Source: Adiantum capillus-veneris
Taxonomy: Eukaryota > Streptophyta > Polypodiopsida > Polypodiales > Pteridaceae
Reading direction: 5' to 3'
Length of the DNA stretch: 64,000 bases
NCBI GenBank assembly: GCA_014529385.2
Contig: CM043970.1
Coordinates: forward strand, 66,739,496 to 66,803,495
Both the position numbers and the translations under genes were made by a program. The notes under the pieces are model-generated. The model did not search any database. It worked only from the letters and a program-made list of their open reading frames with translations, and was not told the DNA's origin. Below, one piece after another: positions 21,841-35,900 of the stretch. Numbering within the stretch: the first letter of the stretch is position 1; each line of letters begins with the position of its first letter.

Positions 21841-24800
21841 ACTCTATACTAGGAATTCACTTGTTTAAAAAAATCTATGGGCGCTGCCCTTCGACCGTGC
21901 CCCTTTTAAACTATGTATCTCTGTCTTTTGACGAGAGTGTGTGTGTGCAAGAAAGAGTTACAGAGAACCATCTTCTCTATATGGAGAAAGACATAGAGTG
22001 AGAGAGAGAGAATTACCTGTTTTTTCCCTATTCGTGAGGTGTGCAATGTCTCATGAGAAGAAGCTATTCTCGATGCTGCCCTTCTAGAAAGATGTGCGTA
22101 CAATGCTCTTTCTTTATCATGTGCGAGAACTGCCAAACCTTTGCGCTCCACCTGTGCGTTGTGTACGATGCTGGGTTCGCTCCTATGCACGCGCGTAAGC
22201 TACAAGTCCAACTTTTATCATAGGATTAAAAAAAACAAAAACAGTATAAAACATTAACAAATTTACAGGGCCAAAATTAAAGAAATCATGATTGAAAAGA
22301 TCCAAAACATGCGTAATTGTATAGTAGGAATTCACTTTTAGAAAACAAAAATCTATGGGCGCTGCCGCTAGGCCCCCCCCCTTTTAAACTATGTATCTGT
22401 GTCTTTTGACGAGCGTGTGTGTGTACAAGAAAGAGTTACAGAGAACCGTCTTCTGTATATGGAGACAGACAGAGAGAAATACTTGTTTTTTTCCTATTCG
22501 TGAGGTGTGCAATTTCTCCTTAGAAGAAGCTATGCCCGATGCTAACCTTTTGGAAAGCGTTGCGTACGATGCTGATCTTTATCCTGTGCATGAATTGTCA
22601 ATCCTGTGCGCTCCACCAGAGCGTTGTATACAATGCCTGGTTCGCTCTTGTGCGCACGTATATACTCGAACTGTGTGCAATCTGTGTGCGCTTTCTCTGT
22701 GTTTGTTGCTCATGTGCTTTCTTTGTGTGCGTTGCTCGTGCGCTCTCTTTGTGCATAATCTTGATAGGGTTTATTAGAACGCCACCTAAGCTACAAGTCC
22801 ATGTTTTATCATAAGATGTAAAAAAAAACAAAAGTAGTATAAAACATTAACCAATTCACATGGCCAAAATTAAAGAAATCATGGTTGAAAAGATGCAAAA
22901 CATGCGTAAGTCTATAGTAGGAATTCACTTTTAAACAAAATCTATGGGCGCTGTCCTCGACCCGGTCCCTTTTAAACTATGTATCTCTGTCTTTTGACGA
23001 GAGTGTGTGTGTGCAAGGAAGAGCTACAGAGAACCATCTTCTCTATACGGAGAAAGATAGAGAGTGTGTGAGAGAGAAATACCTGTTTTTCCCCTATTCG
23101 TAGGGTGTGCAATGTCTCCTGAGAAGAAGCTATGCCCGATGCTGCCCTTCTGGAAAGAGCTGCGTACAATGCTGTTTCTTTATCCTGTGTGTGAACCGTC
23201 AATCCTTTGCGCTCCTCCTATGCACTGTTTACAATGCCGGGTTGCTCATGTTCGCGCACATATATTCCAAGTGTTTGCGATCCGCGTGTGCTTTCTGTGT
23301 GTTTGCTGCTTGTCTGCTTTCTCTGTGTGCGTTGCTCGTGCACTCTCTTTGTGCCTAATCTTGATAGGGTTTATTAAAATGCCACGTAAGCTACAAGTCC
23401 ACGTTTTATCATAGGATTAAAAGATGCAAAACATGCGTTATTCTCTACTATGAATTCACTTGAAAAATATAAATCTATGGGCGCTGCCCTTCGATCCTAC
23501 GCGCTCCACCTGTGCATTGTGTACGATGCTGGGTTCACTCTTGTGAACGAGCGTATACTGCAACTTTGTGCGATCCGCGTGCGCTTTTTCTGTGTTTGCT
23601 GCTCGTCTGCTTTCTCTGTGTGCGTTGCTCGTGTGCTCTCTTTGTGCCTAATCTTGATAGGGTTTCTTAGAATGCCACGTAAGCAACATGTCCATGTTTT
23701 CTCATAGGATTAAAAAAAAACAAAAGTAGTATAAAACATTAACCAATTCACGAGGCCAAAATTAAACAAATCATGGTTGAAAAGATGCAAAACATGCATT
23801 ACTCTATACTATGAATTCATTTAAAAAATATAAATCTATGGGCGCTGCCCTTTGATCCTGCCCCTTTTAAGGTATGTATCTCTGTCTTTTTTGTGTGTGT
23901 ACAAGAAAGAGCTACAGAGAATCATCTTCTCTATATGAATAAAGACAAAGAGTGAGAAAGAGAAATACTTGTTTTTTCCCTATTCGTGAGGTGTGCAATG
24001 TCTTTTGAGAAGAAGCTATGCTCGATGCTGCCCCTATCGAAAGCTTTGTGTACGATTCTGTTTCTTTATCATGTCCGTGAACCGTCAATCCTGTGCGCTC
24101 CACCTGTGTGTTGTGTACGATGTCGTGTTCGCTCCTGTGCGCACGTGTATACTCCTATTTTGTGCGATCTGCGTGAGCTTTCTCTATGATTGCTGCTCAT
24201 CTGCTTTATTTATGTGCGTTGCTCGTGGGCTCTCTCTGTGCTTAATCTTGATAGCGTTTATTAGAAAGCCACATAATCTACAAGTCCACGTTTTATCATA
24301 GGATTAAGAAATAACAAAAGCGGTACAAAACATTAACCAATTGACACGGCCAAAATTGAAGAAATCATGGTTGAAAAGATGCAAAACATACGTAACTCTA
24401 TAGTATGAATTCACTTCAAAAAAATATATATGGGCGCTGCCTTGAGCCCTGCGGGGGCGCTGCCCCTCGACCCCGCCCCTTTTAAACTATGTTTCTCTAT
24501 TTTTTGACGAAAGGTGTATGTGTGCAAGAAAGAGTTACAGAGAACCATCTTCTCTATATGGAGAAAGATAGAGAGTGAGAGAGAGAGAAATACTTGTTTT
24601 TCCCCTATTCATGAGTTGTGCAATGTCTCCTGAGAAAAAGCTATGCCTGATGCTACCCTTCTGGAAAGTGTTGCGTACGATGCTGTTTCTTTATCATATG
24701 CATGAACTGTCAATCATGTACGCTCCACCTGTGCAATGGGTACGACACCGGGTTCGCTCGTGTGAACGCGCGTATACTCCAACTGTGTGCGATCGCGTGC

Positions 24801-25634
24801 GCTTCTAGAAAGTGTTGCGTACGATGCCCAGTTCGTTCCTATGTGCGCGCGTATACTCCAACTACGTGTGATCCGCGTGAGCGTTCTCTGTGTTTACTGT
24901 TCGTCTTCTTTCTTTGTCTGCGTTGCTCGTGGGCTCTCTTTGTGCCTAATCTTGATAAGGTTTATTAGAATGCCACGTAAGCTACAAGTCTAAGTTTTAT
25001 CCTAGGATTAAAAAAAAAAAAGCAGTATAAAACATTAACCAATTCACACGACCATAATTAAAGAAATCATGGTTGAAAAGATTCAAACCATTCGTAACAA
25101 TATACTAGGAATACTTAAAATAATTTTAAAAAAATGGGCGCTGCCCCTCGACCCTGTCCCTTTTAAACTATGTATCTCTATCTTTTGACGAGTGTGTGTG
25201 CAAGAAAGAGTTACAGAGAACCATCTTCTCTATATGGAGAAAGACAGAGAGTGAGAGAGAGAGAGAAAAACATGTTTTTTCCCTATTCGTGAAGTGTGTA
25301 ATTTCTCCTGAGAAGAAGCTATGCCCGATGATGCCCTTCTTGAATGTGTTGCATATAATACTGTTTCTTTATCCTGTGCGTGAACTGTCAATCCTGTGCG
25401 CTCCACCTATGTGTTGTGTACGATGTCGGGTTTGCTCCTGTGCGCGCACGTATACTCCAACTCTGTGCGATCCGCGTGCTCTTTGGTTGTGGTTGCTGCT
25501 CGTCTGCTTTCTCTATGTGCGTTGCTCGTGCGCTCTCTCTGTTCCTAATCTTGATAGGGTTTATTAGAATGCCATGTAAGTTACAATTTCACATTGTATC
25601 ATAGGATTTAAAAAAGCAAAAGCGTTATAAAACC

Positions 25635-25845
25635 ATAACCAATTCACACGGCCAAAATTAAAGAAATCATGGTTGAAAAGAAATCATGTTGTTTCTTTAT
25701 CCTGTGCGTGAATTGTCAATCATGTGCGCTCCACCTATGCGTTGTGTTCGATACCGGTTTCGCTCCTGTGCACGCGCGTATATCCCAATTGTGTGAGATC
25801 TGCAGACGCTTTCTCTGTATTTGTTGCTTGTCTGCTTTCTCTATA
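25635..25845 (+). repeat. Chimeric short monomer, copy B second position
   Basis: Counterpart of 19746-19953, carrying the same TTGAAAAGAAATCATGTTG head. Confidence 0.85.
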
Positions 25846-27000
25846 ACTCTATACTAGGAATTCACTTGTTTAAAAAAATCTATGGGCGCTACCCATCGAC
25901 CCCGCCCCTTTTAAACTATGTATCTGTATCTTTTGACGACAGTGTGTGTGTGCAAGAAAGAGTTATAGAGAACCATCTTCTATATATGGAGAAAGACGGA
26001 GCGTGAGAGAGAGAGAAATAACTGTTTTTTCCCTATTCGTGAGGTGTGCAATGTCTCCTCAGAAGAAGCTATGCCCGATGCTTCACTTTTGGAAAGCATT
26101 GCGTACCATGCTGTTTCTTTATCTAGTGCATGAACTGTCAATCCTGTGAGCTCCACCTGTGCGTTGTGTACGATGCCGGGTTTGCTCCTATGTGTGCGCG
26201 TATACCCCAACTGTGTGCGCTTTCTCTGTGTTTGTTGCTCGTCCGCTTTCTCAGTGAGTGTTGCTCGTGCGCTCTCTCTCTCTGCATAATCTTGATACGG
26301 TTTATTAGAATGCCATGTAAGCTAGAAGTCCAGGTTTTATCATAGGATTTAAAAAAACAAAAATAGTATAATACATTAACCAATTTACACGGCCAAAATT
26401 AAAGAAATCATGACTAAAACATAAAAAACATGCGTAATTGTATAGTAGGAATTCACTTTCAGAAAACAAAAATCTATGGGCGCTGCCCCTAGCCCCCCCC
26501 CTTTCAAACTATGTATCTGTGTCTTTTGACGAGAGTGTGTGTGTACAAGAAAGAGTTACAAAGAACCGTCTTCTCTATATGGAGACAGACAGAGAGAAAT
26601 ACCTGTTTTTTTCCTATTCGTGAGGTGTGCAATTTCTCCTTAGAAGAAGCTATGCCCGATGCTAACCTTCTCGAAAGCGTTGCGTACCATGCTGATCTTT
26701 ATCCTGTGCATGAATTGTCAATCCTGTGCGCTCCACCAGAGCGTTGTGTACGATGCCTTGTTCGCTCCTGTGCGCACGTATCTACTCGAACTGTGTGCGA
26801 TCCGCGTGCGCTTTCTCTGTGTTTGCTGCTCTTCTGCTTTCTCTGTGTGCGTTGCTCGTGCACTCTGTCTGTGCCTAATCTTGATAGGGTTTATTAGAAT
26901 CCCACGTAAGCTACAAGTCCACGTTTTATCATAGAATTAAAAAAAAAACAAAAGCAGTATAAAACATTAACCAATTCAGAGGGCCAAAATTAAAGAAATC

Positions 27001-30000
27001 ATGGTTGAAAAGATGCAAAACATGCGTAACTGTATAGTAGGAAGTCACTTTAAAAAAAAAAAGCTATGGGAGCCGCCCCTAACCCCGCAGGGGTGCTACC
27101 CCTCGACCCCGTCCCATTTAAACTATGTATCTGTGTCTTTTGAGGAGAGTGTGTGTGTGCAAGAAAGAGCTACAGAGAACCATCTTGTCTATATGGAGAA
27201 AGACAGGGAGTGAGGGAGAGAGAAATACCTATTTTTTCCCTATTCGTGAGGTGTGCAATGTCTCCTGAGATGAAGCTATGCCCGATACTTCCCTTCTCGA
27301 AAGTGTTGCGTACGATGCGGTTTCTGTATCCTGTGTGTGAACTGTCAATCATGTGCGCTCCCCTGTGCGTTGTGTACGATGTTGGGTTCGCTCTTGTGCA
27401 CGCGCATATAATTCATTTGTGTGAAATCTCCGTCCGTTGTCTCTGTGTTTGCTCCTCGTCTGCTTTCTCTGTGTGCGTTGCCTGTGCGCTCTCTCTTTGC
27501 CTAATCTTGATAGGGTTTATTAGAATAGGATTAAGAAAGAAAACATCAGTATAAAACGTTAACCAATTCACACGACCAAAATTAAAGAAATCATGGTTCA
27601 AAAGAAATCATGCTGTTTCTTTATCCTGTGCGTGAACTTTCAATCATGTGCGCTCCACCTATGCGTTGTGTTCGATGCCGAGTTCGCTCCTGTGCGCGCG
27701 CGTATATCCCAATTGTGTGCGATCTGCGGACGCTTTCTCTGTATTTGCTGCTCGTCTGCTTTCTCTATAACTCTATACTAGGAATTCACTTGTTTTAAAA
27801 AATCTATGGGCGTTGCCCTTCGACCGTGTCCCTTTTATACTATGTATCTCTGTCTTTTGACGAGAGTGTGTGTGTGCAAGAAACAGTTACACAGAACCAT
27901 CTTCTCTATATGGAGAAAGACATAGAGTGAGAGAGAGAGAATTACCTGTTTGTTCCCTATTCGTGAGGTGTGCAATGTCTCATGAGAAGAAGCTATTGTC
28001 AATGCTGCCCTTCTAGAAAGCGGTGCGTACAATGCTGTTTCTTTATCATGTGCGTGAACTGCCAAACCTTTGCGCTCCACGTGTGCGTTGTGTACGATGC
28101 CGGGTTCGCTCCTATGCACGCGCGTAAGCTACAAGTCCAGATTTTATCATAGGATTAAAAAAAACAAAAACGGTATAAAACATTAACCAATTTACACGGC
28201 CAAAATTAAAGAAATCATGATTGAAAAGATCCAAAACATGCGTAATTGTATAGTAGGAATTCACTTTTAGAAAACAAAAATCTATGGGCGCTGCCCCTAG
28301 CCCCCCCCCTTTTAAACTATGTATTTGTGTCTTTTAACGAGAGTGTGTGTGTACAAGAAAGAGTTTCCGAGAACTGTCTTCTCTATATGGAGAGAGACAG
28401 AGAGAAATACCTATTTTTTTCTTGTTCGTGAGGTGTGCAATTTCTCCTTAGAAGAAGCTATGCCCGATGCTAACCTTCTGGAAAGCATTGCGTACGATGC
28501 TGATCTTTATCCTTTGCATAAATTGTCAATCCTGTGCGCTCCACCAGAGCGTTTTGTACGATGCATGGTTCGCTCCTGTGCGCACGTATATACTCGAACT
28601 ATGTGAGATCTACATGCGCTTTCTCTGTGTTTGTTGCTCATCTGCTTTCTTTGTGTGCGTTGCTCGTGCGCTCTCTCTGTGCCTAATCTTGATAGGGTTT
28701 ATTAGAACGCCACCTAAGCTACGAGTCCATGTTTTATCATAGGATTAAAAAAAAAACAAAAGCATAAAGCATTAACCAATTCACATGGGCAAAATTAAAG
28801 AAATCATGGTTGAAAAGATACAAAACATGCATAACTCTATACTAGGAATTCACTTTTTAAAAAAATCTATGCGCGCTGCCCTCGACCCCGTCCCTTTTAA
28901 ACTATGTATCTCTGTCTTTTAACGAGAGTGTGTGTGTGCAAGAAAGAGCTACAGAGAACCATCTTCTCTATACGGAGAAAGACAGAGAGTGTGTGAGAGA
29001 GAAATACCTGTTTTTCCCCTATTCATGGGGTGTGCAATGTCTCCTGAGAAGAAGCTATGCCCGATCCTGCCCTTCTGGAAAGAGCTGCGTACAATGCTGT
29101 TTCTTTATCCTGTGTGTGAACCGTCAATCCTTTGCGCTCCTCCTATGCATTGTTTACGATGCCGGGTTCGCTCATGTGCGCACGCGTATATTCCAAGTGT
29201 TTGCGATCCGCGTGCGCTTTTTGTGTGTTTGCTGCTTGTCTGCTTTCTCTGTGTGCGTTGCTCGTGCGCTCTCTTCGTGCCTAATCTTGATAGGGTTTAT
29301 TATAATGCCACGTAAGCTACAAGTCCACGTTTTATCATAGGATTAGAAAAAAAGCAAAAGCAGTATAAAACAAAAACCAATTCACACTGCCAAAATTAAA
29401 GAAATCATGGTTGAAAACATGCAAAACATGCGTAACTCCATACTAGGTATTCACTTTTTTTTAGAAACATCTATGGGCACTACCCCTAGCCCCCCGGGGG
29501 CGCTGTCCCTCAACCCTTCCGCTTTTAAACTTTGTATCTCTGTCTTTTGAGGAGAGTGTGTGTGTACAAGAAAGAGTTATAGAGAACAATCTTCTCTATA
29601 TGCAGAAAGATAGAGAGTGTGAGAGAGAGAAATACTTGGTTTTTCCCTATTCGTAAGGTGTGCAATGTGTCCTGAGAAGAAGCTATGCCCGATGTTGCCC
29701 TTCTGGAAAGCGTTGCGTTCAATGCTGTTTCTTTATCCTGTGCATGAACTGTCAATCCTATGCGCTCCACCTGTGCATTGTGTACGATGCTGGGTTCGCT
29801 CTTGTGCACGAGCGTATACTCCAACTGTGTGCGATCCACGTGCGCTTTTTCTGTGTTTGTTGCTTGTCTGCATTCTTTGTGTGCGTTGCTCGTGTGCTCT
29901 CTTTGTGCCTAATCTTGATAGGGTTTATTAGAATGCCTCGTAAGCTACAAGTCCATGTTTTCTCATAGGATTAAGAAAAAACAAAAGTAGTATAAAACAT

Positions 30001-32985
30001 TAACCAATTCACACGGCCAAAATTAAACAAATCATGGTTGAAAAGATGCAAAACATGCGTTACTCTATACTATGAATTCACTTTAAAAATATAAATCTAT
30101 GGGCGCTGCCGTTCGATCCCGTCCCTTTTAAGCTATGTATCTCTGTCTTTTTTGTGTGTATACAAGAAAGAGCTACAGAGAACCACCTTCTCTATATGAA
30201 TAAAGACAGAGAGTGAGAAAGAGAAATATTTGTTATTCTCTATTCGTGATGTGTGCAATGTCTTTTGAGAAGAAGCTATGCTCGATGTGGCCCTTCTGGA
30301 AAGCGTTGTGTACGATTCTGTTTCTTTATCATGTGCGTGAACTGCAATCCTGTGTGCTCCACCTGTGTGTTGTGTACGATGTCGTGTTCCCTCCTGTGCA
30401 CCCGTGTATACTCCTATTGTGTGCGATCTGCGTGCGCTTTCTCTATGATTGCTGCTCGTCTGCTTTCTTTATGTGCGTTTCTCGGGGCTCTCTCTGTGCT
30501 TAATCTTGATAGCGTTTATTAGAATGCCACATAAGCTACAAGTCCACGTTCTATCATAGGATTAAAAAATAACAAAAGCGGTATAAAACATTAACTTAAC
30601 CAATTGACATGGCCAAAATTGAAGAAATCATGGTTGAAAAGATGCAAAACATACGTAACTCTATAGTATGAATTCACTTCACAAAAATATATATGGGCGC
30701 TGCGCTGAGCCCTGCGGGGGCGCTGCCCCTCGACCCCGCCCCTTTTAAACTATGTATCTCTGTTTTTTGATGAGTGTATGTGTGCAAGAAAGAGTTACAG
30801 AGAACCATCTTCTCTATATGGAGAAAGACAGAAAGTGAGAGAGAGAGAAATACTTGTTTTTCCCCTATTCTCGAGTTGTGCAATGTCTCTTGAGAAAAAG
30901 CTATGCCTGATGCTACCCTTCTGGAAAGTGTTGCGTACGATGCTGTTTCTTTATCATATGCGTGAATTGTCAATCCTGTACGCTCCACCTGTGCAATGTG
31001 TACGATATCGGGTTCACTCGTGTGAACGCGCGTATACTCGTGTGAACGCGCGTACGATGCCCGGTTCGTTCCTATGTGCACGCGTATACTCCAACTATGT
31101 GTGATCCGCGTGAGCTTTCTCTGTGTTTGTTGTTCGTCTGCTTTCTTTGTCTGCGTTGCTCGTGGGCTCTCTTTGTGCCTAATCTTGATAGGGTTTAATA
31201 GAATGCCACGTAAGCTACAAGTCCAAGTTTTATCCTAGGATTAAAGAAAAAAAAAGAAGTATAAAACATTAACCAATTCACACGACCATAATTAACGAAA
31301 TCATGGTTGAAAAGATTCAAACCATTCGTAACACTATACTAGGAATACTTAAAATAATAAAAAGAAAATGGGCACTGCCCCTCGACCGTGTCCCTTTAAA
31401 ACTATGTATCTCTATCTTTTGACGAGTGTGTGTGCAAGAAAGAGTTACAGAGAACCATCTTCTCTATATGGAGAAAGAGAGAGAGTGAGAGAGAGAGAAA
31501 AACCTGTTTTTTTCCCTATTCGTGAAGTGTGTAATTTCTCCTGAGAAGAAGCTATGCCCGATGATGCCCTTCTTGAATGTGTTGCGTACGATACTGTTTC
31601 TTTATCCTGTGCGTGAACTGTCAATCCTGTGCGCTCCACCTATGTGTTGTGTACGATGTCGGGTTCGCTCCTGTGCGCGCACGTATACTCCAACTCTATG
31701 CGATCGGCGTGCTCTTTGTCTTTGGTTGTTGCTCGTCTGCTTTCTCTATGTGCGTTGCTCGTGCGCTCTCTCTGTTCCTAATCTTGATTGGGTTTATTAG
31801 AATGCCACGTAAGTTACAATTTCACATTGTACCATAGGATTTAAAAAATCAAAAACATTATAAAACCATAACCAATTCACACGGCAAAAATTAAAGAACT
31901 CATGATTGAAAAGATGCAAAATATGCGTAACTCTATACTAGGAATTCAATTAAAAAAAAAAAATCTATGGGCGCTGCCCCTAGCCCCGCGGGAGCACTAC
32001 CCATCGACCGCGCCCCTTTTCAACTATGTATCTGTATCTTTTGACGAGAGTGTGTGTGTGCAAGAAAGAGTTACAGAGAACCATCTTCTATATTTGGAGA
32101 AAGACAGAGCGTGAGAGAGAGAAATAACTGTTTTTTCCCTATTCGTGAGGTGTGCAATGTCTCCTCAGAAGAAGCTATGCCTGATTCTGCACTTCTGGAA
32201 AGCATTGCGTACCATGCTGTTTCTTTATCCTGTGCATGAACTGTCAATTCTGTATGCTTCACCTCTGCGTTGTGTACGATGCCGGGTTTGCTCCTGTGCG
32301 TGCACATATACTCCAACTGTGTGCTCTTTATCTGTGTTTGTTGCTCGTCCCCTTTCTCTGTGAGCATTGCTCGTGCGCTCTCTCTCTTTCTCTGCATAAT
32401 CTTGCTACGGTTTATTAGAATGCCATGTAAGCTACAAGTCCACGCTTTATCATAGGATGAAAATAAACAAAAACAGTATAAAACATTAACCAATTTACAC
32501 GGCCAAAATTAAAGAAATCATGACTGAAAATATCCAAAACATGCGTAATTGTATAGTAGGAATTCACTTTTAGAAAACAAAAATCTATGGGCGCTACCCC
32601 TAGCCCCGCCCCCTTTTAAACTATGTATCTGTGTCTTTTGACGATAGTGTGTGTGTACAAGAAAGATTTACAGAGAACCGTCTTCTCTATATGGAGGCAG
32701 ACAGAGAGAAATACCTGTTTTTTCCCTATTCATGAGGTGTGCAATTTCTCCTTAGAAGAAGCTATGCCCGATGCTAACCTTCTAGAAAGCGTTGCGTATG
32801 ATGCTGATCTTTATACTGTGCATGAATTGTCAATCCTGTGCGCTCCACCAGAGCGTTGTGTATGATGCCTGGTTTGCTCCTGTGCGCACGTATATACTCG
32901 AACTGTGTGCGATCCGCGTGCGCTTTCTCTGTGTTTGCAGCTCATATGATTTCTCAGTGTGCGTTGCTCGTGCGCTCTCTCTGTG
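27001..32985 (+). repeat. Higher-order repeat, third round (copy C, altered)
   Basis: It begins with the same GGAAGTCAC / CCCCGCAGGGGTGCT monomer, 5891 bp after copy B's. Order is preserved: 27.56 short chimera, 27.84, 28.32, 28.9, 29.5, 30.14, 30.75, 31.4, 32.0 and 32.6 kb. It differs from A and B in three ways: it keeps the full 29.5-kb monomer, it lacks the second short chimera, and its 30.75-kb monomer has a short local duplication (GTGTGAACGCGCGTA twice near 31020-31050). It ends at a scar near 32983, where CTCTCTCTGTG jumps to TGCAATGTCTCCTGAG. Confidence 0.83.
27559..27768 (+). repeat. Chimeric short monomer, copy C
   Basis: Same junctions as the copy at 21631. It precedes the GAATTACCTG subtype as in A and B. 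Confidence 0.87.
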
Positions 32986-35900
32986 CAATGTCTCCTGAGA
33001 AGAAGCTATGCCCGATGTTGCGCTTCTGGAAAGCGTTGCGTACAATGTTGTTTCTTTATCCTGTGCATGAACTGTCAATCCTATGCGCTCCACGTGTACG
33101 TTGTGTACGATACTGGGTTTGCTCTTGTGCACGAGCGTATACTCCAACTGTGTGCGATCCGCGTGCGCTTTTTCCTTGTTTGCTGCTCATCTGCTTTCTC
33201 TGTGTGCGTTCCTCGTGTGCCCTCTCTGTGCCTAATCTTGACAGGGTTTATTAGAATGCCACCTAAGCTACAAGTCCATGTTTTCTCATAGGATTAAGAA
33301 AAAACAAAAGTAGTATAAAACATTAACCAATTCACACGGCCAAAATTAAACAAATCATGGTTGAAAAGATGCAAAACATGCGTTACTCTATACTATGAAT
33401 TCACTTAAAAAATATAAATCTATGGTCGCTGCCCTTCGATCCCGCCCCTTTTAAGCTATGTATCTCTGTCTTTTTTGTGTGTGTACAAGAAAGAGCTACA
33501 GAGAACCATCTTCTCTATATGAATAAAGACAGAGAGTGACAAAGAGAAATACTTGTTTTTTCCCTATTCGTGAGGTCTGCAATGTCTTTTGAGAAGAAGC
33601 TATGCTCGATGCTGCCCTTCTCAAAAGCCTTGTGTACGATTCTGTTTCTTTATCATGTGCGTGAATTGTCAATCCTGTGCGCTCCACCTGTGTGTTGTGT
33701 ACGATGTCGTGTTTGCTCCTGTGCTCGCGTGTATACTCCTATTGTGTGCGATCTGCGTGCGCTTTCTCTATGATTGCTGCTCGTCTGCTTTCTTTATGTG
33801 CGTTGCTCGTGGGCTCTCTCTGTGCTTAATCTTGATAGCGTTTATTAAAATGCCACATAAGCTACAAGTCCATGTTTTATCATAGGATTAAAAAATAACA
33901 AAAGCGGTATAAAACATTAACCAATTGACACGGCCAAAATTGAAGAAATCATGGTTGAAAAGATTCAAAACATACGTAACTCTATAGTATGAATTCACTT
34001 CAAAAAAATATATATGGGCGCTACCCTGAGCCGTGCGGAGGCGCTGCCCCTCGACCCCGCCCCTTTTAAACTATGTATCTCTGTTTTTTGACGAGAGTGT
34101 ATGTGTGAAAGAAAGAGTTATAGAGAACCATCTTCTCTATATGGAGAAAGACAGAGAGTGAGAGAGAGAGAAATACTTGTTTTTCCCCTATTCATGAGCT
34201 GTGCAATGTCTCCTGAGAAAAATCTATGCCTGATGCTACCCTTCTGGAAAGTGTTGCGTACGATGCTGTTTCTTTATCATATGCGTGAACTGTCAATCCT
34301 GTACGCTCCACCTGTGCAATGTGTACGATACCGGGTTCGCTCGTGTGAACGCGCGTATACTCCAACTGTGTGCGATCCGCGTGCGCTTCTAGAAAATGTT
34401 GCGTACGATGCCCGGTTTGTTCCTATGTGCGCGCGTATACTCCAAATATGTGTGATCCACGTGAGCTTTCTCTGTGTTTGCTGTTCATCTGCTTTCTTTG
34501 TCTGCGTTGCTCGTGGGCTCTCTTTGTGCCTAATCTTGATAGGGTTTAATAGAATGCCACGTAAGCTACAAGTCCAAGTTTTATCCTAGGATTAAAAAAA
34601 AAAAGCAGTCATAATTAAAGAAGTCATGGTTCAAAAGATTCAAACCATTCGTAACACTATACTAGGAACACTTAAAAAAAAAAAAGAAAATGGGCGCTGC
34701 CCCTCGACCGTGTCCCTTTTAAACTATGTATCTCTATCTTTTGACGACTGTGTGTGCAAGAAAGAGTTACAGAGAACCATCTTCTCTATATGCAGAAAAA
34801 CAGAGAGTGAGAGAGAGAGAGAAAAACCTGTTTTTTCCCTATTCGTGAAGTGTGTAATTTCTCCTGGGAAGAAGCTATGCCCGATGATTCCCTTCTTGAA
34901 TGTGTTGCATACAATACTGTTTCTTTATCCTGTGCGTGAACTGTCAATCCTGTGAGCTCCACCTATGTGTTGTGTACGATGTCAGGTTCGCTCCTGTGCG
35001 CGCATGTATACTCCAACTCTGTGCGATACACGTGATATTTGGCTGTGGTTGCTGCTTGTATGCTTTCTCTATGTGCGTTGCTCGTGCGCTCTCTTTGTTC
35101 CTAATCTTGATAGGGTTTATTAGAATGCCACGTAAGTTACAATTTTACATTGTATCATAGGATTTAAAAAAGCAAAAGCGTTATAAAACCATAACCAATT
35201 CACACGGCCAAAATTAAAGAAATCATGGTTGAAAAGATGAAAAATATGCGTAACTCTATACTAGGAATTCACTTTAAAAAAACAAATCTATGGGCGCTGC
35301 CCCTAGCCCCGCGGGGGGGCTGCCCATCGACCCTGCCCCTTTTAAACTACGTATCTATATCTTTTGACGAGAGTGTGTGTGTGCAAGAAAGAGTTACAGA
35401 GAACCATCTTCTATATATGGAGAAAGACAGAGAGTGAGAGAGAGAGAAATAACTGTTTTTTCCCTATTCGCGAGGTGTGCAATGTCTCCTCAGAAGAAGC
35501 TATGCTCGATGCTGCACTTCTAGAAAGCATTGTCTACCATGCTATTTCTATATCCTGTGCATGAACTATCAATCCTGTGCGCTCCACCTGCACGTTGTGT
35601 ACGATGCCGGGTTCGCTCCTGTGCGTGCGCGTATACTCCAACTGTGTGCGCTTTCTCTGTGTTTGTTTCTCGTCCGTTTTCTCAGTGAGCGTTGCTCGTG
35701 CGCTCTCTCTCTCTCTCTCTGCATAATCTTGTTACGGTTTATTAGAATGCCATGTAAGCTACAAGTCCAGGTTTTATCATAGGATTAAAAAAAAAAAAAA
35801 CAGTATAAAACATTAACCAATTTACACGGCCAAAATTAAAAAAATCATGATTGAAAAGATCCAAAACATGCGTAATTGTATAGTAGGAATTCACTTTTAG

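Larger units (their letters stand above)
21110..27000 (+). repeat. Higher-order repeat copy B (about 5.89 kb)
   Basis: It has the same ordered subtypes as copy A at an offset of 5889-5891 bp, including the deletion chimeras and the internal-duplication monomer. One private difference lies near 21318: the purine run and TTTTTCCCTATTCG are missing, so GACAGGGAGTG joins GAGGTGTGCAATATC. That shifts the offset by about 36 bp to its left. Confidence 0.9.
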
